From Jacaranda mimosifolia (lineage: Eukaryota; Streptophyta; Magnoliopsida; Lamiales; Bignoniaceae), in the NCBI GenBank assembly GCA_018894105.1, contig CM032122.1, positions 32,457,404-32,521,403 on the forward strand: DNA of 64,000 bases, in the 5' to 3' direction. Under the pieces are notes generated by a model. It did not search any database and was not told where the DNA came from. It saw only the letters and a program-made list of their open reading frames with translations. Positions within the stretch are counted from its first letter, which is position 1. The number at the start of each line of letters is the position of its first letter. The position numbers and the translations under genes were made by a program. This document shows positions 49,999 to 60,400 of the stretch, in pieces.

Positions 49999-51149
49999 TT
50001 AAAAAGTTAATGCTCTATGCTTCAATCCGGCAATACATGCATAAAAGTAATATGTGTATATATGTTAATGCCATATATAAACTAATATATACATATATAT
50101 AAACATATAGAGAGGGAGATATTAAATAAAAAAAAATCAATATGGACGGTCACATTTATGGATATATTGAGTATTTACCATTATTGGATATGAAGTTATT
50201 AAAAAAATATTTAATATAGTATTTTATATTAATAACAAAATAATTCATTTTTATAGCAAATTATGTATGAAAAATGTTGAGACGGCAAAAAAAGATAAAA
50301 GTTACTTATTCACATTATTGCCATATAATAAACATTTTTAAAATATAATTTAACAGCATTTTACTTCATATATATTAAGTTTCGTTATTTAACAAAATCA
50401 ATATCCAACTTCAAGTCATGTGACCTTAGAAAATCTAAGATCGTAACTTCAAGACGTCTGACATAAATAGAAAATGTGACATCGAGGTCCAAAACAAAAG
50501 CAGTTAGAAGCAGTATTTTTAACACCACAAGACAAGTTCATCATTATCGTACAGTTTTTATACTTTGATGAAATTTTTTATTTTATATTCTACATTATTT
50601 TTGAGTGGGGAAAGACTATTGGATATAATTTAGGATTTTAATCAAGGAAATAAAAAAAAAGTCGGTCGGTTATGGTATTAAGTGTAATGATGCCAAAATC
50701 TCTATCCATCAATAATAATATCATTTTCTTTAATTGTAATATAAACTATTAATCAGTCAACCACATAAAATTTGTACCACTTTGTTTTGTTTTGTTCTGT
50801 TCAATTTTTGGTTAGTTACTTGTGTGATTTACCAAAAACACCCTCAATTTCAAAAGGATCCAAGTAGTGGTCTAATGACATTTCACCACATGAAAGCCTT
50901 CTTCTCTCAGCCACCAGTCCAACTACTCGTTGTGCAAACGCACATGACTATTCATTCCATACGTTCTCTTCGGTTAGATTGGGCCGAATAAGTTTATTAA
51001 TGGGCAGGAATTTTCGTTACATTACCAAGCCCACATCCATATGTATATTTTGTATCAATGATGGTAGTCAATCTTAGCACTAGGCCCCATGATTTTTGTG
51101 CCCAATTGGAAGTGGATGCATACACAAGTTCTATTGGGGATGATTATAG

Positions 51150-51181
51150 CTTCTTCTTCTTCTTCTTCTTCTTCTTCTTCT
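51150..51181. repeat. (CTT)n microsatellite
   Basis: About 10 uninterrupted CTT units. Confidence 0.92.
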
Positions 51182-52282
51182 ATAAGTATCTAAACACAAA
51201 TTTTCATTTTGGTTTTAAAATTATATATACTTTTTCTTATAATTTATGTCACAACCATTTTTTTTAATAGACCAACTTGCTGTAATTTGATGATGTCATC
51301 CTCAATTTTCATCGACATTTCAAAAGTATCCCTAGTAGAGAGAATAGATGAGAGCAATATCAATTAAGAGAGAGCGATTGACGAAGAAAAATAAATTGAG
51401 ATAGAAAAATAGAGAGTCGTCCGAGATAGAGCAAATTGTGCTGAAAGAGTTATTTCACATTGAGAAAGTTGCAAGAGAAATATATAAAGGGAAGGTGAAT
51501 GTTTCACTGTATAGATATTTTTATCCTTTTATAATACATATTTTATTGGAGGGCAAAACATATTATTTGGTAAGTTTTCATCAACTTTAACGAATCTCTG
51601 GGAAAAAAAGGTATTTTTTAAAAATTTAAAATTCAAAATATATTTAATTATCCCAAAAGATTATTCTACCATAAAAGATAGTCATTCAAAATTTTGGACA
51701 ACTAACTAACTAAATAAATGACAAACATGAGAATGCAACGATTGCAAAAACTATGTAAGAGAAACATATTTTCTAGTAAACTATTTATGATTTAAATCCA
51801 AAATTCATCTTAAAAATCAGCCAAGTTAATAAGACCTAGCTAGCAATGCATACATAATTTAACTATTTAATCCAATCCAAACAAAATCGAATATTGGGTC
51901 AAAATGGGCCAGGTCAATTTGGACTTAATGGGATTCTTAGGCCCTAAAACTATGGCTTACGTTATTGAATGGGCCAGGGTTGACTTGATCCGAATCTTAT
52001 ACTAAGTCAAGCTAATAATTCCAATTGGTTAGGACGGGTGAGGATATAAATAGGGGACAAGAATTTTGATGCCAAAGGAGTGGCCATCACTAGATGTGGC
52101 ATCTCAATTATTACAACTTTAACGTATTTTAAGGGGCTGTTGGAATTGGTCATCACCAGAGACATATCAACTGAAAAAAGTTAAAATAGGGACTAAAAGT
52201 CCACAACCTAACATGATTGAAGGTCCCATTTGGGGACCATTGGATACAAATGCGTGGTTGATATATTTATCAGTATCACTAA

Positions 52283-52392
52283 TGGCCCGTTTGGATTTGT
52301 TTTTTGGGGTATTTTTATTGTATAGTGAAAAGTTAATCATAAATGTGTTTTTCAAAATGAAAATGAGCCCAAAAATAAAAACAAACGGACTG
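52283..52392. mobile_element. 110-bp Tourist-like MITE
   Basis: Left end TGGCCCGTTTGGATTTG, right end AAACAAACGGACTG, flanked by TAA (52280-52282; 52393-52395). The ends and CATTTTCATTTT motif resemble the element in SPP intron 21, so it is probably a short member of that family. Confidence 0.68.
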
Positions 52393-52505
52393 TAAAATAA
52401 TACTATCTTGTTTGTTTATATTTTTCAGGATAAATTCTAATTCTCAAAATATTTTTAAATATAAATTTTTTCCTTCAAAATATCATCCCAAATCATATTA
52501 CATAC

Positions 52506-53177
52506 TGATGATGTTATTCTCTATACGATAAGTCTTCAGACCTCGACTAGAGTATTATCTCAACCTAAAAGATGTTTACTGGGAACGTGGGGTGGAATCT
52601 GCAACCAAGGAACGAACGTCAGGCTAGCCTAAAGGATCATCGGCTAAAACCCTTCGATACTTAAGTCAGTAAACTGACTTGAAATTTGGTTGGGCAGAGT
52701 AACAACTTAATGAGTGTATATTTCTTACCTTAGTTCCAGCAGGAGGGAATATTTATAGTGTTCATATTGAGGTAAAAAGACTATTATACCCTTTTGCATA
52801 TTTCATGCATGGACCCTACCAGTAGGGACATGATATGCCTTTTCGACCTATCTAGGGAATGCGCCAGTCGAAAAGGGAATCCTTACCGTCATTAATGTAG
52901 AGGTGACAACATTAATGGTGGAAGTGATGCGCCGTCACATTAATTAATGCAGACACGCTGGCGATTGGACCGCATTAAATACAGATGCGATGGGTGCTGA
53001 GAGTCGCAACTACTGACTGCTAGGGCTTCTCTGGTGATTAAGTTGACATCGAAGTCAAACATCTCGACCTAAAGGGTCGACTAAAGATTCAGCATCTCGA
53101 CCCTAATGGTTGTGCGACAATCTTGGGCTTGTTGGGCCAAACAGCTTTAGTGGGCCTAATGGGCTGATCCCATATCA
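52506..53177 (-). mobile_element. Solo LTR, copy 1
   Basis: 672 bp, starting TGATGATG and ending ATATCA, bounded by a perfect 5-bp duplication CATAC (52501-52505; 53178-53182). On the minus strand it carries a core promoter CTATAAATATTCC (52746-52758) and CTGACTTAAG (52660-52669), shared with the LTR at 55878-56723. No internal retrotransposon domain lies beside it, so it is a solo LTR left by recombination. Superfamily not determinable from the LTR alone. Confidence 0.82.
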
Positions 53178-53182
53178 CATAC

Positions 53183-53838
53183 ATACATACATATTTCACT
53201 TTTTCTTCGCTAACTCAATAAAAAATAAAAATTGGATTGATGTGATATGTACAACAAATATTATCTCTTTCAAAATATTTTTAAATAAATTATTTTGTCT
53301 CAAAATATTTTCTAATAATGTCCTAAAATAATAGCAAACATCACATTTCTCAATCACACTGCCAGAATACATTCTTTAAAAATATTTTCCACAATATACT
53401 AAAAACATAGCCAAACTAACCCTAGTCGTTATGATTCTTTTTATTTTAAAATTAATAAAATAAAAAAGAATTATTGAGGTTACTATTTTGCGGCGAAGAG
53501 TTTAAAAACTTTTGCTCGCTGTATCTTTTAGCTAACTTGATTTGTTTGTCTATTTGCTACACGTAGGTGTGGAAGTGTATGCATGTCTATCTTCAACAAT
53601 GTCCACGTCAAGAAACAATATAGTATGCGTGCTTGATGAGAAGAGAGTAAAATTAAACTTTGATATATTGGAAAAACTTACATCAACTTAAATATAATAA
53701 GAAAAGTTAGGTCATTTGGATTGTAAAATACAATTGCGTTTGGATTTAGCTAAATGCTTGTGGCAATAATATTGGTGGGCCTAGCCTTAAAATTATCTAA
53801 AAGGAGGAAAAGTCCCTATTAAGTAAATAAATGAATTA
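53183..53838. other. AT-rich spacer
   Basis: Between the solo LTR and the Mutator-like element. Nothing recognised. Confidence 0.4.
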
Positions 53839-53847
53839 AAAAAATTA

Positions 53848-54866
53848 GGGTTAAATTCATTTTACCCCCATGTGCTATGAGATATGTATCAAATACCCCC
53901 ATCTACTTCAAAAACTTTCAAATACCCCCCCTTAAGGGTGTCAAATACCCCATATACTATAAAAAATATTCAAATACCCCCTTCAAAGTCATCTGTCGTT
54001 AGTAAAATAGCCGACGGCATTAAAACTCTACAATAAATTACTGATTTAACTCCAAAAAATAACTAAATAGCATAACAAATCTAGGATATGTGACTTTTTT
54101 TTTTTCGTGTAGACAAATATATTTTTGGCACCCGTACTACCAAAACATTTAAATGCCCCATTCAAACTTCTTTGCTATTAGAAAAGTAACGGTTGTTCGG
54201 CTGATGTATCACTAAAATTATCTTCCATTTACACATGATAATTGAAAATTTTTATGTCCAAAATACCATTGTAATTTACTATATAATGCTCAAGTTTCTT
54301 GCTTCGATTCTGTTACTTTCATTTTAGAATTTAAAGTATCATCTAACTCCTAATCCAACAAAAACATTAAATCATTTCATTATTTTTTTAAAGAACATTA
54401 AACAACTCCATTTTAATACAGAGCATATGGGACTGACAAAACAGAGGATGCTTGTACGGAAAAAATACATGAGACCATTATATGTACTTCTTTTTCGTAA
54501 CTGTTTATCTAACAATTTTCAAATATGCATTCGTTTTGGGATATAAAATATGTATAATAATATGTAGGGTTTTGTTATATTTCACTTATAATTTATCATT
54601 ACTTTGTAAAAAAATATCACGTATCCTAGATTTTTATGCCATTTAGTTATTTTCTGAGGTTAAATCAGTAATTTACTATAAAGTTTTGACACCGTCAGCT
54701 ATTTTACTAATGACATATGACTTTGATAGGGGTATTTGAAGATTTTTTGTGGTACCAGAGGGGGGTGTATTTGACACTCTTGAAGGGGGTATTTGAAGGT
54801 TTTGAAAGTAGAGGGAGATATTTGATATATACCCCATAGTACAGGGGGGTAAAATGAATTTAATCC
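53848..54866. mobile_element. Mutator-like element with ~250-bp TIRs
   Basis: 1019 bp. The left TIR (53848-about 54099) and right TIR (about 54616-54866) are reverse complements over about 250 bp with scattered changes; ends GGGTTAAATTCATTTTACCC and its complement. Flanking 9-mers AAAAAATTA (53839-53847) and AAAAAATTT (54867-54875) match at 8 of 9. Very long TIRs with a 9-bp duplication fit a non-autonomous Mutator-like foldback element. The ~515-bp core has no coding frame. Confidence 0.8.
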
Positions 54867-55020
54867 AAAAAATTTAATATCTATGTCTTCTTTTTTTTTT
54901 AATGTGAATTTATTCGAATTCAGTCAATTTGAATCACCAACTCGATCGAATAATAATTCGGAATAATATTCAGACTACTTGACATGTGTTTTAACAAATA
55001 TCATATATGTGAATTACACC

Positions 55021-55023
<3 letters not shown>

Positions 55024-55053
<30 letters not shown>
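55024..55053. repeat. (TA)n microsatellite
   Basis: About 15 TA units. Confidence 0.9.
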
Positions 55054-55055
<2 letters not shown>

Positions 55056-55424
55056 CACATCATTTACTGAGCTCTAAATTAAATAATTTTCTCGAACCTT
55101 CTTGATCATTTCACTAAGACTTCGAATTTTCGATATGCACCTTCCCCAAATTTAACCTCAAGCTTAAAGTCTTTTTCAATTGAATTCTTAACTTTATTCA
55201 ATCCCAAATCAAATATAAAATGTTTATATATATATATATATATTGTTATGATGAATTAACTAATTATCCAAGTCTGCACGAACAAATTATAGGAGACTTA
55301 ATAGATAGTATGATTCTTTATAGGAAGAAAGCCACAAAAATCCTTCCTTGATAGCATACTCTTTAATTAAATTTGTTAACATGGAAAGAGAAAAACCACA
55401 CACGCACAAACATAGATCTATGAT

Positions 55425-55467
<43 letters not shown>

Positions 55468-55468
55468 T
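55425..55468. repeat. (TA)n(GA)n compound microsatellite
   Basis: TA units run directly into about 11 GA units, the same arrangement as at 49955-49998. Confidence 0.9.
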
Positions 55469-55550
55469 AAACCATCTATTGTCTCTACTTAATTTACAAA
55501 TTATTCTAATTAATGCCATATGAGATAGCCATTATCATTATAATAGAATT

Positions 55551-56785
55551 GTAATTGGGTAAACTTACAAGTTCAAAAATTACCTTATAAAATTTTATAT
55601 ATAACTTATATAAAAATAAGCTCTTAAACTATTTGAATGAAATAAAATGCCGAAGCTTATTATGAAATGTTAGTATTAATAATTTTATAATTAATATGGC
55701 CAAAATTAAAAGAGTTTGTCAAAATTTTAAAAATAAGTTAGCAATTTTTTGTTTTTTTTTTTAAAGAATTTATATATAAGACATTAACATCTTATTTTGA
55801 CAATTCATAATTAAGCTCTTCTTTAAAAAATATTTACCAAATATTTTTAACATACTATAAATTCTCACATATCTTATTGATAGGGGATAACCTAGCATGC
55901 ACAACCCAATAACACTCGACTAGACCATAGAAATGGTGTGAGATGGCCCAATCACTTATTAGGCCCAAACTGTTGTGGGCCAGCTATATTTTCGATTGGG
56001 ATTCGACCTCTTCAGGCGTATTAGCCCTGTCGACCAGGTTATAGTCGACCACCATCAAGAATGTGTTGTTCAACATTCAACCAGGGATACTTGAGTACAA
56101 CAAAGTTACATCTTATCGACCAAAGTTATACTTTGTTGACTAAAATATGTAGAGATGTCTCACAATAGCAATTTTCTCGATCGGAGAGGTCGAACCGAAG
56201 AGATGGCCTCTTGTCGCATTGAATGCTCTGATAGACGGCGTACTTCCGCATTAATGGTGCGTGCCACTACCAGTACCACTTTTTCAATGGTGCCAGGCCA
56301 ATACGCGCTTCCAGTGTATCACCTTGTCCTAGATAGCTAAAGGCAGTGCCACCTGGAATAGTATATAAGCTGGAGAATACTAAAAGGTCCTCAAGCAAGG
56401 ACAAAAACCCTTCATGTGCAAGGAGGGCACCATAGGTATATCAATCATATCGGGAAGGCTATAAATATTCCACTGTCAGCCTTCAGCAATGTATGCCATT
56501 TATCACTCAAAAAGCCCTCACTCTGTTGCTCTATCTTCTAGTCAACTATACTGACTTAAGCGTCGGAATGTCTTATCTGAGGGCCTCTCGGCAAGCATAA
56601 TATTTGCTATTGATTGCAGAACTCGACCCCGCCACTTCACCAAGCACCTCTATCGAGCTGCTACCTGGTCGATTGAATTGGACCTTAACCTAATACATTC
56701 CCAAACAGTTTACACCTTCATCACTTATAAAATATAATTTTAAGTGACTTATAAACTTTCTCAAATACACTCAAAATCATAAAAC
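55551..56785. mobile_element. MITE copy C, split by a solo LTR
   Basis: 55551-55877 and 56729-about 56785 together resemble the MITE family at 16784-18057: AATAAGTTAG, CATCTTATTTTG, TTTACCAAATAT, then CTTATAAACTTTCTCAAATACACTC on the right. The solo LTR at 55878-56723 separates the halves. Ends are eroded (GTAATTGGGTAAAC on the left), and I could not confirm a target duplication for the MITE itself. Confidence 0.55.
55878..56723 (+). mobile_element. Solo LTR, copy 2
   Basis: 846 bp, starting TGATAGGGGATAACC and ending CTTCATCA, bounded by a perfect 5-bp duplication CTTAT (55873-55877; 56724-56728). It carries CTATAAATATTCC (56459-56471) and, about 90 bp on, CTGACTTAAGCGTCGGA (56551-), resembling the TATA box and R-region of a plant LTR. 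No internal domain remains. A 61-codon frame inside (56155-56340) has no family match I recognise and is taken as chance. Confidence 0.85.
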
Positions 56786-57185
56786 AGAAGGATAATCCAT
56801 AATCAAATAAACATAGTACAAGTAGTTCATTCGATGTTTGTCTAAGTTAATATAACTAATAACAAATTTATCTTCAAATAGATATACTCATATTGATTAT
56901 GAATGAACACTTCATAATCAAATAAGTATATTGGAAAAATAGTTCAAGTAAGTTTACTTTGATCTAACTAATTAACACGTTTATCTTCAAAGAGGCACAA
57001 CCAAGTTTGACTGAGCGATATTATTCCCATACTTATATGTGTGAGATTTAAAATTTGAATTATGTGTAAAGTTTTTAAAAAATAAATAAATTAAGAAAAT
57101 AAAAGAAAAGAAAGAAAGAAAGAAGTGATGAGTTAATTGCAGTAATTTGCTATCAGAATTACAAGGTGAAAAAAAAAAAAACTTA

Positions 57186-57495
57186 GGCTTTGTTTGGTTA
57201 TGTTTCTCCGAAACAACACTATTTTGGGAAAACACAATCAAACATATCCCCATTTTCCCTCCAAAATGTATATTCTCCAATATGTATATATATATATATA
57301 TTATACATCATATATATTTTATTATTATTCTAACATTAAAATAATCACTCACTTTCATTTTCACCCAAAAAATTCAACAAAAAAATATTGATTTGACTGC
57401 TACAGTAAAAAAAAAAACAACTTTCACATTATCCAATAATTCATTATCTCAAAATACATAATAAAATTAAACAAAAAACATAACCAAACATAACC
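57186..57495. mobile_element. Tourist-like MITE
   Basis: 310 bp. Left end GGCTTTGTTTGGTTATGTTT; the complement of the right end matches it at 18 of 20 positions. Flanks TTA (57183-57185) and GTA (57496-57498) are an imperfect 3-bp duplication. AT-rich interior with no coding. Confidence 0.55.
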
Positions 57496-57498
57496 GTA

Positions 57499-60400
57499 TC
57501 CGCTGAATATATATTTAAATAGAATTATAACCACATGTTTATAAAAATAAAAATTCAAACATCTTCAATTTTTTTGATGCACGGCGTGTCGTTGATGCAC
57601 TCTCTCTGTTGTAAAATTATTACTTTCTCTGGTTACAATACATGGTCAAAATGTTTAATTTAGAATTAATATAATACACTAAAAGTGATAGATTTGAATT
57701 TTATTGTATTTAAAATAAATTAGCAGGCCAACTGATCACCTTATAATTTCAGAACAAATAGAGCATTATCATAACTAAAGGGTCTCTGATGTGAAAACTC
57801 ACCTTTTGAAAAATTATCAATAAATCATGGACATAGCCAAATGATGAGTCTGTATTGACTCGACTCGAAAAATATCGTGCCAAGCCAAGATTCGAATACA
57901 AAGGAATAAGAACTTGATGCAAAATGAGTGATCATTATTTGATTTCAATACTTTCATTATTACTATTTTTTTTTATTTTTTTTTTATGTTTTAAAGCTTT
58001 TATGTCTAAGAGCCAACTAAAAATATTTCGATAATAATTTTTTATTTTTATTTTTATTGTTACTATATAAGTGCGGATCTTAAATATTTTGAAATGTAAG
58101 CAATAGTATTCTACAAATAATGCTTACATAATGGATTAATGAACAACTCATAATTATGTTTCGAATTATGATCTTTTAGAACCAAAGAAAGAAACAAGTT
58201 TACATAGTGCACATGTAAGTCTCCATTGTTTATTTTTAAAAAAATACAATAAATAAATGCTCCCTTTATCATTTGATTGAAGGTCCCAAAGGGACACCTC
58301 CCTTGAGATTTGATCCTAAGAAAAAACATACTTTATCTTCAAATTCACTACACAACACAAAAATATATAATCGACTCGTTTGAGATTTCAAAGTATTAGT
58401 TATTCAATTAAAAAAAATATTTGTATTAGTTATTGTCCCACATCGAATTAATTGAAAAATTTACAATAATTTATAAGTTATTATTCTTCCCTCATTTATT
58501 AAAGTGTCTTTTATACAAATAAAATCTCTTACCATGATTGCTGACGAAACAATACCATATAAAATTAAATCTTCCCTATCTAGCAACGACTTTTGGAATT
58601 ATTATATATGAAAAATATGAGTATTATATTTTATTTTCAACTTCTCAGCAACAACCTCTATATGGTCGGTAAGTTATTCATTATATTGACTAAATCAAAA
58701 ATAAATAAATAAATATTATTAAAAGTCCCCACTTAAATATGTGGCATCACATTCCTTATTCTAGAAGTACTTAATTTTCAAGATAACATAATCTTTTGTT
58801 GTGCAAGTAGCCAATATTCTAGTTTTGTGATCACACCTTGTGGAATATATGCAAAAATAACCCATTGCCAATATAATTAATATTATTTTTCTTTTTTTTT
58901 GGGAAAAATGAAAAGAAAAAAAAGTGCGAATAGCTATCTATAGCTACTAGACTACTAGTATAGGACTGCACCATGGTCCAATGGGGCAATAAAAACGTGT
59001 GTGAGCCGTCCGATGCGCCGGGTTCCGGCGCCGGCCCGACTATTTTAATTGAACTCTCAAGGAGTAACTAGCTAGACTGGATCTATAAAAAATTACAGCA
59101 AAAAAGTATATTTAATATTTATTATTTGGTCCTTTAGCTAGAGAAAAATTACAATTTGGATTTGTAATTTTTTTTTTTATTTGTGGAATTAAATCAAAAT
59201 TTCATGAATTTCTCATGATTTTTCAATGGGGTGATATAAAATTTTTATTGTCAATTCAGATCATTGCTCGTAGACATGTGAAATTTTAATGCCCATTTGG
59301 TTTTATTTTTATTTTGAACTTTTATATTTTTAAAATTTAAAAATAAAAATATATTGAGATTAATGGTATAAATTAAACACAAACTTTATCAAATTGAAAA
59401 TGATATTTTATCATTTTTTATTTTCTTTTAATAAAATTATATTGAGTTGAAAATTATTATTTAATTTTATTGTGGCATAGGAAAAGAAATATTTATTTAA
59501 TTAATTAGTAGATTTTAATTACTTTCAAGTTATTGTAATGTGGCTCCTAGTTAGTAAAATAACAATATATATTTAAATATAGTGCATGGTTATAAGTATG
59601 AAAGTGAAAAATAAAATAGTGTTTTATGTTAAAATAAGCAAAATAAAAGTGTCCTTAGGAACAGCAATAGAAAATAGTTTTTTTATATTATGAGTTGGCT
59701 TTTCATGCAAACATATATAAAAAATATATGTTTTGCTTTTGATAATAAAAAAGATGAAAATATGAAGTAAAAATTAGAAACAAACATACTCATATTTTTC
59801 ATTTAGAGTTTTGAAGTAGTGCCTTTTGGATTCTCATTTTCAACTATATAATTATAAACATTTTGTCCAAATAATTGACGACCAAATCAAAATATCTCTC
59901 ACCCAAAAAATTACAAAAATTAAATATATTTAGTATTTGTAACAAGTTAGTTGGATTAATATAATTTAAACTATTTCAATATTATTAAAAAAACACAACA
60001 TATATTAAAATTTTGAAGATTTTCATAATATAAAACTATCAAATTATTATTATGCTAGTTAAGTACTTGTTTAGCCAAGTGAGTGTAAAACTGTTAAAAC
60101 TGAGACGTTAATTAAACAGCACGTGTAGAAGTGACATTGACAATTCATGAAATTAATAATATTTTTTAATAATGCTTAATTATAAAATTAATTTTTGTAA
60201 TCAAAATGTATTTTATTTCTATCAAAGTACTTTTAAGAACTTTTAATCATTCAAATAATTGCATCAATAAACATATATACATTTATATTTTTCGAACTTA
60301 TATATATTTCAATTACTATACTACTAAAATATTAACATATAATAAATAAAAGTTTCATGCAAGAATGGATATTGATCTGGTTTCAAGATTCATAAACAAA

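Larger units (their letters stand above)
48727..52282. other. SPP 5' flank and spacer
   Basis: 48727-49000 is probably the SPP leader and proximal promoter. It is less AT-rich, with CT/GA-rich parts; no clear TATA box was fixed. Beyond that is AT-rich spacer with microsatellites. The blocks at about 50780-51120 and 51880-52130 are less AT-rich but show no family signature. Confidence 0.4.

Noticed and set aside
52020..52060. GATATAAATAGGG as a promoter
   Set aside because: TATA-like, but no coding sequence follows on either strand. Left as a chance match or relic.
56155..56340. 61-residue frame as a gene
   Set aside because: It lies wholly inside the solo LTR 55878-56723 and shows no domain.
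59291..59660. Possible MITE starting TGCCCATTTGGTTTTA
   Set aside because: The left end looks like a Tourist end, but no convincing inverted partner or target duplication was found downstream.
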